Of a DNA stretch of 64,000 nucleotides, positions 17,139 through 27,274 are shown piece after piece (position 1 is the first letter of the stretch; the number at the start of each line of letters is the position of its first letter). Both the position numbers and the translations under genes were made by a program. The DNA lies in assembly GCA_017411715.1 (NCBI GenBank), contig JAFQPO010000009.1, positions 1 through 64,000 on the forward strand. Reading direction: 5' to 3'. This DNA is from Bacilli bacterium (GTDB taxonomy: Bacteria > Bacillota_I > Bacilli_A > ML615J-28 > CAG-313). The notes under the pieces were generated by a model, which worked only from the letters and a program-made list of their open reading frames with translations, was not told where the DNA came from and ran no database searches.

Positions 17139-19254
17139 CACTTTCCTCCTCCTTATTGTTTAGTTTGTTTAATTTTTTTGTATAAACTTTCTTAGTAACC
17201 ATATAAGCGATATATGCAATTACAATTACAACACCGCCACCCATGATTAACGCGAAGTTTTCTTTTAAAATACCATCACGATAGAATTGATAAGCTTTTG
17301 AATAATAAGTAGCATTTCTACCTAATTTAAAGTAACTCATGGCTTCTTTATAGAAGTCCATTTTTTCTTCTTCTGTAGCAACGGCATAACGCCATGAAAT
17401 TGTTTTTTCTTCATTGTCAAATGAAATTTCTACAGCACGATCTTTATTTTCTTTTAATTCATCAATTTCGAATTTAACACCATTTATTTCAATAGTGTTT
17501 TCTTTAGTTTCTTCATTTACTAATAACTTAACATTGTCTTTAGTTAATTCAGAAATGTTGTTATCAGCCATAAATTTAGTAACATCAAGAGTGTTCCATC
17601 TTAATTCAGCATTCATTGCAAGACGTAAGATACTCTTACCAATACCTACATAACCAAGTTCATAGTTACTGTTCATCTTAACAACTTCACGCCAAATATC
17701 TTCTGATTCAATGATGTAATTATCCGCATACATTTGTGTAGCAGAGTTAACAAGTCTACCGAATTCAGTTGTTTCATATAACATTAATGTTTTTGAACCT
17801 TTGTCTAATACAACAACATATTCAGGTTGACCAGGTTTTGATAAATAAGCAATTGCAGAAGGAGTATTAATACTATTTGATAATGATCCTTTTTCACCAG
17901 AAATATATAGTAAGTTACCTTCACTATCATATGTAAAAATACGTCCACGTACTGTATCAACAGCACTATAGATACCATCTTCATTTACTGCTATCGCAAC
18001 AAATGTTGAAGCACCTGTAATCATATCTCTATTTTTAGAGTTTTCATTTAAATATTTAACGTCACCATCAGGTGTAACATATCCATTACGACGTAAGATA
18101 TCAGCCCCAGAAGTATTGATTGCTTTAATCTTTTGAGATTGAGCTCCAGTTGAAGAAGCTGATAGAGCTGTTGCGTAAATGAATCCGTTTGGAGCCATTT
18201 GGATATTTGTAAAGCTTGGTGGTAAGTCATCTTCAATTAAGTTAAGCTGAGTTTCACTGAAGATTTTACCCCAGAATGCTTTTAATGGGTTCGCAGTAAC
18301 TAAGTTCTTACCTAAGAAACGGTTGAATGATGAGTCAGTATTATATTCTAGAATACCTTCATATACGCTATCAGAAATTACATAAACACGATTATATCTA
18401 TCAACAGTAACTTTAGTAGGTTGGAATACTTTCTTAGTTGTAAGTTTGATATCTTCATCAAATTGGAAGAATACAGTTTCATCATCTGGTGTAAGATATA
18501 CATCAACTGCGATTAATGAATTATTAGCTTCATCATATGCAAGTTTTAATACACGAGCATTACCTGTATCAGCTACATAGATGAATGTTTCTCCACCATA
18601 GTTAGTAACAGAAATACCAGTTGCGCCATATAAGAATAGGCCTAGTTTCCAATCACCTTTTTCATATATTTCAGTTTTATCTTCTAATGTTTCAACAAGA
18701 AGTTCTTCTTGTCCATTTTCATTAGGTACCCAAATTGTTGTGTATGGAGCACGAGCAGCAACAGAAGTTGCATTTAATTGAGTAGCTGTTACAGCTTCAG
18801 GAGCTGTTGTGTAATCAACACGTTTATAGAATTCATCAAGTTTTTGTCTAACTGTATCATTAATTTCAAATTGATAGAATTGATTTTCCCATTTCATATC
18901 AGAATTTAAAATATAAATTCCACTACGTCTAACGATATCAACTTTAGAACTTGATGATTGTAAATGTACTTTATCAGTTGCATTAGCACGGCTATCGATA
19001 ACGAAGATTTTTTCACCAACGATTTCCATGTCAGATAATACGTCAAAAGTTAATTTTTCATCACTTCCATCAGCAGCAAGAATTGCTTTATCATTATAAG
19101 TTGCCTTATATGATAACCCTTCTGATGAAGGTACAGGGTTTTTAAAGAAGTCATAGTTGTAACTTGAAGCACTTACTTTTACACTAGGCGTTACAACCGC
19201 AAAAACCATAAATGCAAAAGTGAATAATAATTTTTTCATAACTTTCTTTTTCAT
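17131..19254 (-). CDS. Secreted/anchored NHL-type beta-propeller protein
   Basis: 707 residues from ATG 19254, chosen over GTG 19263 because AGGTGA lies 5 bases upstream of the ATG. Signal peptide (about residues 1-29, ending VKVSA), then repeated beta-propeller blades of NHL type (for example FIYVADTGNARVLKL, PTKVTVDRYNRVYVISD, FIYATALSASSTG, EYVVVLDKGSKTLMLYE). A C-terminal TM helix (about 655-675, ALIMGGGVVIVIAYIAYMV) and basic/acidic tail anchor it. It begins immediately after the MalG-type gene of pair B and overlaps the YIP1 gene. Likely a sugar- or wall-binding accessory of the importer; inference from context. Confidence 0.7.
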   Translation of the reverse strand: MKKKVMKKLLFTFAFMVFAVVTPSVKVSASSYNYDFFKNPVPSSEGLSYKATYNDKAILAADGSDEKLTFDVLSDMEIVGEKIFVIDSRANATDKVHLQSSSSKVDIVRRSGIYILNSDMKWENQFYQFEINDTVRQKLDEFYKRVDYTTAPEAVTATQLNATSVAARAPYTTIWVPNENGQEELLVETLEDKTEIYEKGDWKLGLFLYGATGISVTNYGGETFIYVADTGNARVLKLAYDEANNSLIAVDVYLTPDDETVFFQFDEDIKLTTKKVFQPTKVTVDRYNRVYVISDSVYEGILEYNTDSSFNRFLGKNLVTANPLKAFWGKIFSETQLNLIEDDLPPSFTNIQMAPNGFIYATALSASSTGAQSQKIKAINTSGADILRRNGYVTPDGDVKYLNENSKNRDMITGASTFVAIAVNEDGIYSAVDTVRGRIFTYDSEGNLLYISGEKGSLSNSINTPSAIAYLSKPGQPEYVVVLDKGSKTLMLYETTEFGRLVNSATQMYADNYIIESEDIWREVVKMNSNYELGYVGIGKSILRLAMNAELRWNTLDVTKFMADNNISELTKDNVKLLVNEETKENTIEINGVKFEIDELKENKDRAVEISFDNEEKTISWRYAVATEEEKMDFYKEAMSYFKLGRNATYYSKAYQFYRDGILKENFALIMGGGVVIVIAYIAYMVTKKVYTKKLNKLNNKEEESDV

Positions 19255-19263
19255 GCGAGTCAC

Positions 19264-20283
19264 CTACTTCATACCTGAGTGAGCCATTGTTTCAATGATT
19301 TGACTCTGAGAAAGAATAAATACACCAACTGGAACAACCATCATAATTAACATAACGGCTGCAGCTGTACCTGTACGAGCAACACCACTATTAACGATTT
19401 GATGTAATGCGTAACTTAGTGGTTTCCAAGATTCAGTGTAGATATAAGTTCCACCATCTGTATTCCATAAGTTTTGGAATAATAAGATGATCAAAGTTAA
19501 CCAAGCCGGCTTAACTAGTGGCATAACAACACGCCAGTAAATTTGGAATTCATTAGCACCATCAATTTTAGCAGATTCAATTAATTCCATTGGAATATCA
19601 TTCATGAATTGTTTCATTAGGTATAACCCTAGTGAGTATGCGAATGCAGGAATGATGATCGCAAGTGGAGTATCGATTAATCCAATTGTACTAAAGATAA
19701 TATATCTTGGAGTATCTGTAACTTGAGATGCGAACATTAAAGAGTAAACTACTAGTCCGAAAATAATTCCAGAACCAGGAAATTTATGCTTAGCAAGTGG
19801 GTACGCTGCCATAGATGCAACGATAACGTGTCCGACTGTACCAGCAAGTGTAATCAAGATAGTATTGAAGAAGTATCTTGAGAACGGAACCCATGAATCT
19901 TGCATTAACATTGCAAGGTCTGTAAAGTTATCAAATGTAGGGTTTTGTACAAATAGTTTAGGTGGATAAATGAATAATTCATTTAGCGGTTTAAACGCTG
20001 CACAAATAGTATAAACAAGAGGGTAAGCACTAAATGCTGCGAATGCACATAGTACTAAGATCAATGAGATGTCACCGATAAGGCTACGGCTCATTCTTTT
20101 CTTTTTCTTAATACGGCGATTCTTCTTGTAATTGTATATCCATTTAGATAAACCTTTTAATTCAGATTCGTTTTTGATACCGTATCTTTTAGCAAGTTTT
20201 TCTTGTTGTTTTCTTCTTTTTTCTTCTATCTTAGTAAGCTTAGCGCTTTGTAAAGCATCATCATCAATATGCATTTTTGCCAT
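19264..20283 (-). CDS. Carbohydrate ABC transporter permease, MalG type (pair B)
   Basis: 339 residues; EAA loop LIESAKIDGANEFQIYWRVV is intact. A strongly basic N-terminal cytoplasmic region of about 65 residues precedes the first TM segment. Two bases separate it from the pair-B MalF-type gene, and the next gene starts within 10 bases of its stop, so the block is one transcription unit. It is more like the partner at 10589-11656 in role than in sequence, suggesting an old duplication or two different transporters. Confidence 0.9.
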   Translation of the reverse strand: MAKMHIDDDALQSAKLTKIEEKRRKQQEKLAKRYGIKNESELKGLSKWIYNYKKNRRIKKKKRMSRSLIGDISLILVLCAFAAFSAYPLVYTICAAFKPLNELFIYPPKLFVQNPTFDNFTDLAMLMQDSWVPFSRYFFNTILITLAGTVGHVIVASMAAYPLAKHKFPGSGIIFGLVVYSLMFASQVTDTPRYIIFSTIGLIDTPLAIIIPAFAYSLGLYLMKQFMNDIPMELIESAKIDGANEFQIYWRVVMPLVKPAWLTLIILLFQNLWNTDGGTYIYTESWKPLSYALHQIVNSGVARTGTAAAVMLIMMVVPVGVFILSQSQIIETMAHSGMK

Positions 20284-20285
20284 TA

Positions 20286-21656
20286 TCAGCTACCTACCTT
20301 TCTAAGAATTTTTCTAACTAATAAGTTCGCAAGAATCATGATTGCGAATAGTACAGTTGCGATGGCTGAGGCATAACCCATTTCCATTCTGATTGACCCA
20401 TAGTCCATTAAGTGGGTGATAATCGTATGACCGGCATAGTTTACCGAAGGGAACCCAGCAATCTGAGTTGATACCGTCGCTACAGATAAACTTGATGTAA
20501 TTTGCATTACGGCACCGAACATTAATTGTGATTTCATTTGTGGTAAAGTGATATACCATAATTCTTGCCAACGAGATCTAATACCATCGATTGCACCAGC
20601 TTCATATAATTCTTTATTAACTGATTGTAACCCGGCAATGAAGGCTAGGAATGATACACCTAAACTCAACCATAATTGAACAATAATCAAAATCCAAATA
20701 ATATATTTTTCATTTGATAACCAAGTAATTGGTTCATTAATAATACTAAATTTAATTAAGAACGCATTTGCGTAACCATAGATATCACTACTGAAGATTA
20801 ATTTCCAAACCAAATATACGTTACCTGAAATAGATGGTGCATAGAAAATTAATGTCATGATTGATCTAATTTTTGGAGGTAATTCATTGATTAACCAAGC
20901 AAATACGAATGCCATAATGTAACTAAGAGGCCCAGTTATTACGGCTAAGATTGCAGTATTCTTAAGGGCAGTAATGAATACTTTGTCATCAACGAATAAT
21001 CTCATGTAGTTTTCCCAACCTAACCAGCGTGGGAATTCTAGTAAGTTAAAGTTAGTGAAACTTAAATATAAACTCATTAATACTGGTAATACAGTAAAGA
21101 TAATGAATAAGATTGTGTATGGAGCAACTAGATAATAATATTGACGATTAATATATAGTTCACGACGAAGACGTCCACCACGTTTACTAAATCTTTCTAA
21201 CTTATAACCAAGTGTAGTACGTTGTTTTTCAATACGATATTTTTGATTAATTAATTCGTGTTCTTTAGAATATGCAAGTAATTCTTGGCGTTTTTCATGG
21301 TTTTCAGGATCTTTCTTGCATTCTTCTTGTAAGTTTTTAAAGTGTTTTAAACTTTCATCTAATTTTGCTTTAGCTTCTGCAACAATTTCTTTTTGACGAG
21401 TATCAAAAGCTAAGTCTTCTTCTTTCCACTCAGCTTTTTTAGCTGCCATGCTTGCACGAAGTTCTTCTTTTTCTTTAGCTTTTTGTTCTTTTTCTTTTGC
21501 GCGAAGTTCTAACATTTCTTCTTTTGTAAGATTTGGTTTATTACTTTTTAATTGTTGATCAACTTTATTAGTTTTTCTAATCATTTGAATAATGAAGAAA
21601 ACTAGTGGTGATAATACAATTAAAATAAACACAATTAATAATATTCTTAATGCCAT
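20286..21656 (-). CDS. Carbohydrate ABC transporter permease, MalF type, with extra TM and long cytoplasmic coiled coil (pair B)
   Basis: 456 residues, about 150 longer than a normal MalF-type permease. An additional N-terminal TM helix (residues 3-25) is followed by a highly charged helical segment (about 28-155, rich in KEKEQKAKEKEELR-type heptads), then the six-TM permease core starting at about residue 170 and the EAA loop LYEAGAIDGIRSRWQELW. The extension should lie in the cytoplasm next to the nucleotide-binding subunit. ATG 21656 has GAAAGGAG upstream, so the long form is real and not a misplaced start. Confidence 0.9.
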   Translation of the reverse strand: MALRILLIVFILIVLSPLVFFIIQMIRKTNKVDQQLKSNKPNLTKEEMLELRAKEKEQKAKEKEELRASMAAKKAEWKEEDLAFDTRQKEIVAEAKAKLDESLKHFKNLQEECKKDPENHEKRQELLAYSKEHELINQKYRIEKQRTTLGYKLERFSKRGGRLRRELYINRQYYYLVAPYTILFIIFTVLPVLMSLYLSFTNFNLLEFPRWLGWENYMRLFVDDKVFITALKNTAILAVITGPLSYIMAFVFAWLINELPPKIRSIMTLIFYAPSISGNVYLVWKLIFSSDIYGYANAFLIKFSIINEPITWLSNEKYIIWILIIVQLWLSLGVSFLAFIAGLQSVNKELYEAGAIDGIRSRWQELWYITLPQMKSQLMFGAVMQITSSLSVATVSTQIAGFPSVNYAGHTIITHLMDYGSIRMEMGYASAIATVLFAIMILANLLVRKILRKVGS

Positions 21657-21671
21657 ACTAATCTCCTTTCA

Positions 21672-24600
21672 TTATTCTTCATTTTCATTATCGTTTTCGC
21701 CGCGTAGAGGTAATCCAAACTCAGTACGTTTACGATCGATTTCATTGTTAATATTTTGTGCGTAGTCATAAAGTGTTTCTTTAGCGTTAAGTGATTCATT
21801 GATAACTTTACGATAAGCATTTTCAACTTCACGACCTGTAATATAACTACCAGCAATTTGTGGAAGTTCTCTTACACCATAGATATGACGAACAATATTT
21901 CCTTCCATATCATAATCATCATAATAATAAATCTTTTCAATTTCTTGATATTCAACTCCACTATCTGCAGTGTAGAATTGATCTTTACCATCTACATCTT
22001 TAACGATGTAATAATTTTGAGTGTCTTTTTCACTTTCAGCAACAACGTTCCATTGTTTTAATAATACTTGTAGGTCATCTTGTGGCCATGCAAGTTGTTG
22101 GAATGCATTAACGTTAGCAGTAGCATGACGAGCAGCACTACCTAAGATACCTTCCATTTCTTGACCGAAACGAGCTTGTGTATCAGTACTTGTCCACCAT
22201 TTAACAAATTCCCAAGCATTACCATAAATCTCTTTATTATTTTTTGCATATGGGTCATGGTTTTTGTTACGTAGGATAATAGCACCTGTACCAATTGCTG
22301 TTGATGTATGGTCAATTAATGTAATATTTTCTGTAGATAATGCTTTACCATTTTCATCAACTTTATTGATTACTTCTAGATTTCTTTCAGAACCAGGAAT
22401 AGGATAGAAGTCCCAGTTACCACGGATTTCTGGTGCGAATACACTTAATGTGTTATACATTTCATAATAAGATAACCCTAGAGGCATTTCACCTGAACGG
22501 AAACGGTTAGTGAAACTTGCAAATTTAGGGAATGAGTATAGAGTATAGAAGTTAGTCCAATCTTCAAATGCTTGCATTGCTACTTCTTCTAATAATCCAG
22601 ATTCTTTGTTATCGTTAATATATAAGCGTCCACCTGTTTGATATAAAAGTGATACGAAGATTGGGCTTAGTGAACTTGCTCCAACATCGTTAACAGGTAG
22701 ATAGAATTGAAGTGAATCTTTTTGTAAGTCCGCAACGATATTAATTACATCGTCCCAAGTTTGTGGGATGTAGTATTCATATCTTGGCTTACCATTAATT
22801 AAATCAGATCCAAATTTATTAGCCATGATATCTGTTCTTACGAACATCATCATATATATTTGTTTTTCAGGAAGAGCGTAAACACCATCAGGATTTACTG
22901 TGATTTTTTCGCCTTTAGAATTTGTTATTTCTGTTTCATAGAAACGGTTTGTAAATGTAAATTGTCTCATAACACTTGGTTGGAAGTTTGCTGCTACGAA
23001 TTCATCAAACTCAGTTCCAAATGTTTGTTTTAAGTCAAGCGCAGCTCCACGTAAACCATAGTTAACAGGAAGTGAGCTATCTACGTTAATCGCAACATCT
23101 GGTCCTACACCAGCAAGTGCTGCTTTTAATAATACGTCAGTACCAGTTAATCTGATATTAACTTTAATATCACTATTGAAGCTTTCATCTACTAATTTTC
23201 TAATAACGTTAGCTTGGTCACGACCTAATGTCATCCAAACATCAATTTCTTGAGTTGCTTGAGATTCAGTAGTAGAACCAATTGAAGAGTAGTCAATAAT
23301 GAATGAATAAATAAATCCTAAAATACCATTCCAAATTTTAGCAAAGATGCTTTCATTTGCTTTTGGTAATTTATATCCACCTTCAGCCGCATATACAACA
23401 AGATAGTCGATTGCAAGTGGGAATTCACGAAGTTCAAGTAGTAATGAACCTAGTGAAGAAACGTTTGTACTAAATGAACCGATACGGCCAGGGATTTCAT
23501 TACCTTGGTTACGGCCACAGTCTTTGATAAAGTCTTCTAATTGGATAACCATTGTATCGATTACCCCAGTTTTATCACTCTTAGAATTAGAGATTTTTTC
23601 AATATCTTTTGATGCAGATGTTAAACGATCTCTTGCATCAATTAATCTATTTTCAAGATTTAATTCAGTTTTTTCTGCTAAGTCATAGTCACGGCTAGCA
23701 TCTGGTGAAGTTGTAGTAAATTTAATAATATCAAGATATAATTGGTTTAAGTCATTGATAACATCTTGTATTTCTTCAACTAATACACCATAGTCACCTA
23801 AAGTAACTTCCATTTTAACTGTATGTTTTCCAGGTTCTAACCAGATATCATATGGTTCATCTTCAGAAGCACCTAAAGTGATAAGTTGCCATTTAGAAGA
23901 ATAAGAGAATACAGCTTGATTTAATTCTTCAAAAGGTACAACATCATCGATATAAACAATTCTTGTTGAATACATACCACGAACTAAGTTTTGTTTAGCA
24001 CGTAATGAAATGTTATAGAAGCCAGGTTTATCAACTTCAAATGTCCAAGATACCCAGTCACCTAAAACTTTCCAAGAATCACCACCAATAGTATTAAGTT
24101 TAGTTTCTTTAATACTGAATGGATAAGTTTTTGAACTTGTACGGTCAGTTACAGGATATAAAGTTGGAGATGAAGTATTTGTTGCAGCTTCAGCTTCAAT
24201 TCTGTATGCATATTCAGATGTAGCTTGATTTACTTTACTAGCATCAGCTTTAATGCTTGCTAAATATTCTTGATAATTTTGTTCTTCTTGAACAGGTTCT
24301 AAAACGATATAATCAATCATCATCCATTCTTTAATAGCAGATAAAACAAGTTGTGATTTACCTTCTAAATAATATTTGTAAGGTTCAACAACATAACCCA
24401 TATCATCTTTAAAGTATGAACCCATATATGTAGGGATTTCTTTTTGGTTTGGTTTAATATCGTTATTATTTGAATCAAGTGGCATATTTAATGTAAACCA
24501 TTTGAAAGAATCGCTATTACTTTCTAATTTTGTTTGAGTAGCAAATTCATCATTACCCCAGTTGCGTGAGAATACATAACTTTGAGCGCCTAAGTTTGCA

Positions 24601-25271
24601 TCAAATGATTGGTTAATATTACCATTTGGAGTAACAACTTTTAAAGTACGTTCAACCGCAGAACGTGTGCTCTTATATGAAGTTGAATAATATTTAATGT
24701 AAATATTATAGAAACCAGCAACTAATTCTTCTGGTGTTTCATAAATAATTTGTCCACGGTCATTAACAAGTAATAAATTTAATGTTTCGTGTCTGCCATC
24801 AGCATTTGCATAAGATTCAGTAGTCTTGAATTCCGCATTTCCTGCAGCAACACCAGTTGCTTTATCTACGCTAAATGCAATTGTATCAGCACCCATTGAA
24901 ATAGTTGATTTAGATTTAACTTCTACATCAACATATTCACCATCTTCATCTAATTCTTGTTTAATTGTTGTAACATCGATTTCACTACCTTCTTTGTAGC
25001 TTGTTCCATCAATAAAGTAAGTTTTAAGTTCAGCATTTAACTTAAAGTCATTTGTTGTGTCTTCATCTTTATTAACATCAAGATTAGCAATATACTTTTC
25101 AACATCCTCTAAGTATTTCGCATAATTACCAGTTACTTCTGATGTAGCTTTGTATGGACTATATGTATATGTTAAAGGTTTAACTTTTGTAACATTTGAA
25201 TATATCAAAACTACAACTAGTACGATGGAAATGGCTAAAGTCCAGATAATAAATTTTTTCTTATTCTTCAT
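21672..25271 (-). CDS. Giant membrane-tethered ABC substrate-binding protein with CBM35-like domain
   Basis: 1199 residues, two to three times the usual length. It has an uncleaved-looking TM anchor (about residues 7-27) and no lipobox Cys. The extracellular part has beta-rich domains, a CBM6/35-like jelly roll (about 354-495: YRIEAEAA, GDWVSWTFEVDKPGFY, EPGKHTVKMEV), a helical linker, and a family-1 solute-binding domain from about 675 (DVWMTLGRDQANVIRKLVDE; ALAGVGPDVAINV; WEFVKWWTSTDTQARF) to about 1165. The gene follows GH20 by 3 bases and precedes permease pair B by 15 bases. It should bind an oligosaccharide at the cell surface; the extra carbohydrate-binding module suggests retention of a polymer. 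Confidence 0.87.
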   Translation of the reverse strand: MKNKKKFIIWTLAISIVLVVVLIYSNVTKVKPLTYTYSPYKATSEVTGNYAKYLEDVEKYIANLDVNKDEDTTNDFKLNAELKTYFIDGTSYKEGSEIDVTTIKQELDEDGEYVDVEVKSKSTISMGADTIAFSVDKATGVAAGNAEFKTTESYANADGRHETLNLLLVNDRGQIIYETPEELVAGFYNIYIKYYSTSYKSTRSAVERTLKVVTPNGNINQSFDANLGAQSYVFSRNWGNDEFATQTKLESNSDSFKWFTLNMPLDSNNNDIKPNQKEIPTYMGSYFKDDMGYVVEPYKYYLEGKSQLVLSAIKEWMMIDYIVLEPVQEEQNYQEYLASIKADASKVNQATSEYAYRIEAEAATNTSSPTLYPVTDRTSSKTYPFSIKETKLNTIGGDSWKVLGDWVSWTFEVDKPGFYNISLRAKQNLVRGMYSTRIVYIDDVVPFEELNQAVFSYSSKWQLITLGASEDEPYDIWLEPGKHTVKMEVTLGDYGVLVEEIQDVINDLNQLYLDIIKFTTTSPDASRDYDLAEKTELNLENRLIDARDRLTSASKDIEKISNSKSDKTGVIDTMVIQLEDFIKDCGRNQGNEIPGRIGSFSTNVSSLGSLLLELREFPLAIDYLVVYAAEGGYKLPKANESIFAKIWNGILGFIYSFIIDYSSIGSTTESQATQEIDVWMTLGRDQANVIRKLVDESFNSDIKVNIRLTGTDVLLKAALAGVGPDVAINVDSSLPVNYGLRGAALDLKQTFGTEFDEFVAANFQPSVMRQFTFTNRFYETEITNSKGEKITVNPDGVYALPEKQIYMMMFVRTDIMANKFGSDLINGKPRYEYYIPQTWDDVINIVADLQKDSLQFYLPVNDVGASSLSPIFVSLLYQTGGRLYINDNKESGLLEEVAMQAFEDWTNFYTLYSFPKFASFTNRFRSGEMPLGLSYYEMYNTLSVFAPEIRGNWDFYPIPGSERNLEVINKVDENGKALSTENITLIDHTSTAIGTGAIILRNKNHDPYAKNNKEIYGNAWEFVKWWTSTDTQARFGQEMEGILGSAARHATANVNAFQQLAWPQDDLQVLLKQWNVVAESEKDTQNYYIVKDVDGKDQFYTADSGVEYQEIEKIYYYDDYDMEGNIVRHIYGVRELPQIAGSYITGREVENAYRKVINESLNAKETLYDYAQNINNEIDRKRTEFGLPLRGENDNENEE

Positions 25272-25274
25272 TTT

Positions 25275-27095
25275 TTAAGCCTCTTTCTCTAATGTTTTTA
25301 AAATTTCAACTAAAACCTCTATTTTACTTGCGCTTAGTAAATAACCGGCTTTATTGTTTCTTTGTGCCCATAATTTTTTATGAGTATTTAAATATTTTTG
25401 AATATCTGATATAAATTTAAACTTAACCAGACATTGATTTAAAATGACATTACTTAAATCTTGGTTTAAATTTAGTAATGTTCTAAGTAGATATACACTA
25501 TTTTTAACTTCTTCATAAATGATTGGAGGAGTTAAATCTTTTAATTTTTCTAATTGTTTAGATGTATTTTTAAGCATCTCTGCTAGCGCATCAGCTTGAT
25601 ACTCAGTTAGTAAATTATATTTCATATGTGAAATAAAATATTCAACTTTATTTTCTTCATAAGTTGCTTTATCTGCCCCAACAATTGGTGCGAATAATTT
25701 ACTTCCATAGCTTCTGTACTCACCTTCATATGAGGTGTACCTAGCTAAATTAAAGATCAATTCAACCATTTCAATTGTTCCATAAAGCTTAGTTAAATAT
25801 TTTTTCAAGTCATATAAATGTGCTTCATGATAATTCCAAGCACACATTGCTTGATATACAAATCCCGGATAACTAAATGGCAAATATTGTAAATGTCCAA
25901 AGTCACCCCAATCAGTAATTAATGTTCCTAAACCACCATGATTTAACGATGATAAATTTGTTTTTCTAACAGTATCAAACATATCATCTAGTCGACCTGT
26001 AATATTAGCCCAAGTACTTGTTCCTGATGCTAATACAAATTTTTTGTTAAATCGTTCAAACATTTGTGCGTGTTTTTCAAAAGGATAATCTAAATTATAT
26101 CCCCAGTCAATGAGCACCACATCATCTTTTACCTTTGATACAGCATCTTGATGATTTACAATCACATCCGCCCAAATCATTGGTGTTAATCCGCGTTTAT
26201 ATACATGCGTTGCAAGTCTTTCGAAATAATCAAGGAAGACTTTTTCTTTTGAAGTTTTATCAACTAATTCTTTAGACTTACCATGTCCTAGTTCAAACGG
26301 TTCATCTAAATCCATATTAAAATATTTTGATTTAAAGTAAGGTAAAAGTTCATCATACAAACTAGCTACAAACTCTTCACTTTTTGGATTAGTAGCGTCC
26401 AATGTTGAAGAAGGTTTATAACTTCCCCACATTTTAAATAAGCCATCTACTTCTCTTAACTCTTTAAAATCATCAATTATTAGCCAATCGCTCATATGAC
26501 CGAAACCATTTTGATTAGGTACTAAATCAATCATATGTTCTTTGGCATAATCAACTAATTCAACAATATCATCTTTAGTAATATAATTTTTATTTGTGTA
26601 ATATTTTTTATAGCTTGGATAGTAATAAGAAAGTCCTTCAATGTAGAGTTCTAAATGATTAATTTTTAATTCACTAAATAAATCAATCAAGTTCTTAATC
26701 TCACTAACATTCAAAACTTTATTACGACTGATATCTAACATTACACCGCGTATCTCTTGGTCAGGTTTATCACTAACCTCACAAATCGGTATTGTGTATG
26801 CGCCATATTCGTATACCGCAATTTGTTTTAAACTCTTTATCGCGTAATAAGCACCATTTGTTGTACTTGCCCAAATAGAAACGCTTTCATTATTTACACA
26901 AAAATAATATTCCTCATCTTCTAAAGTAGAATCATAAATAAAACTTAAACCACCGATATGAGGTAAATCTTTCTTTAAAGTATTTGTAATAATATTTTGA
27001 TCAAAATGTTCATCAATTGTGTTTGTATCTTGATCTAAAAATACAACATTATTTGTGATTTTGACCTTTTTTGGAATTGGTATAATACGAAACAT
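25275..27095 (-). CDS. Cytoplasmic GH20-type beta-N-acetylhexosaminidase
   Basis: 606 residues from ATG 27095, preferred over the longer frame because AAAGGAGG lies 5 bases upstream and the next residues (FRIIPIPKKVK) are the normal GH20 N-terminal strand. The GH20 core entry RGVMLDISRN and LELYIEG is present, and MDLDEPFELGHG (about residue 260) fits the catalytic Asp-Glu pair of the GcnA-like branch. No signal peptide. First gene of the long operon, 3 bases before the binding protein. It should remove terminal beta-linked GlcNAc or GalNAc from imported oligosaccharides. Family call is strong; exact linkage unknown. Confidence 0.88.
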   Translation of the reverse strand: MFRIIPIPKKVKITNNVVFLDQDTNTIDEHFDQNIITNTLKKDLPHIGGLSFIYDSTLEDEEYYFCVNNESVSIWASTTNGAYYAIKSLKQIAVYEYGAYTIPICEVSDKPDQEIRGVMLDISRNKVLNVSEIKNLIDLFSELKINHLELYIEGLSYYYPSYKKYYTNKNYITKDDIVELVDYAKEHMIDLVPNQNGFGHMSDWLIIDDFKELREVDGLFKMWGSYKPSSTLDATNPKSEEFVASLYDELLPYFKSKYFNMDLDEPFELGHGKSKELVDKTSKEKVFLDYFERLATHVYKRGLTPMIWADVIVNHQDAVSKVKDDVVLIDWGYNLDYPFEKHAQMFERFNKKFVLASGTSTWANITGRLDDMFDTVRKTNLSSLNHGGLGTLITDWGDFGHLQYLPFSYPGFVYQAMCAWNYHEAHLYDLKKYLTKLYGTIEMVELIFNLARYTSYEGEYRSYGSKLFAPIVGADKATYEENKVEYFISHMKYNLLTEYQADALAEMLKNTSKQLEKLKDLTPPIIYEEVKNSVYLLRTLLNLNQDLSNVILNQCLVKFKFISDIQKYLNTHKKLWAQRNNKAGYLLSASKIEVLVEILKTLEKEA

Positions 27096-27129
27096 TTTTA
27101 CCTCCTTTCGACATTTAAGCATAAAATAA

Positions 27130-27141
27130 GCATTATAATGC
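27130..27141. repeat. 12-bp palindrome in the GH20 leader
   Basis: GCATTATAATGC, a perfect 12-bp palindrome, lies in the transcribed leader downstream of the operon promoter. Possible regulator site or chance AT-rich symmetry. Confidence 0.3.
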
Positions 27142-27152
27142 ATGATATACTT

Positions 27153-27181
27153 ATTATACCAAAAAAGCGTTTTCTTTGCAA
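27153..27181 (-). promoter_or_regulatory. Sigma-A promoter of the long glycan operon
   Basis: TTGCAA (27176-27181), 17 bases, TATAAT (27153-27158), followed by a leader of about 50 bases to ATG 27095. The same TTGCAA-17-TATAAT architecture with a LacI-type box in the spacer is found at 5169-5197. Confidence 0.78.
27161..27175 (-). promoter_or_regulatory. Putative LacI-type operator in promoter spacer
   Basis: Minus strand AGAAAACGCTTTTTT, a degenerate LacI/cre-type palindrome around ACGC, filling most of the 17-base spacer of the operon promoter. Confidence 0.45.
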
Positions 27182-27231
27182 GTGGTATTCACTTTTTTTT
27201 GCTACTTTCCAAATATAGGCAAAATAAAATC

Positions 27232-27262
27232 AAAAAAAGAAGCCTTTTTAGACTTCTTTTTT
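27232..27262 (-). terminator. Intrinsic terminator after GHL10 genes
   Basis: Stem AAAAAGAAG / CTTCTTTTT with a 10-base loop and a U-run on the minus strand, directly after the stop of the 420-residue GHL10 gene. Confidence 0.75.
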
Positions 27263-27274
27263 TAGTTATTTTTA

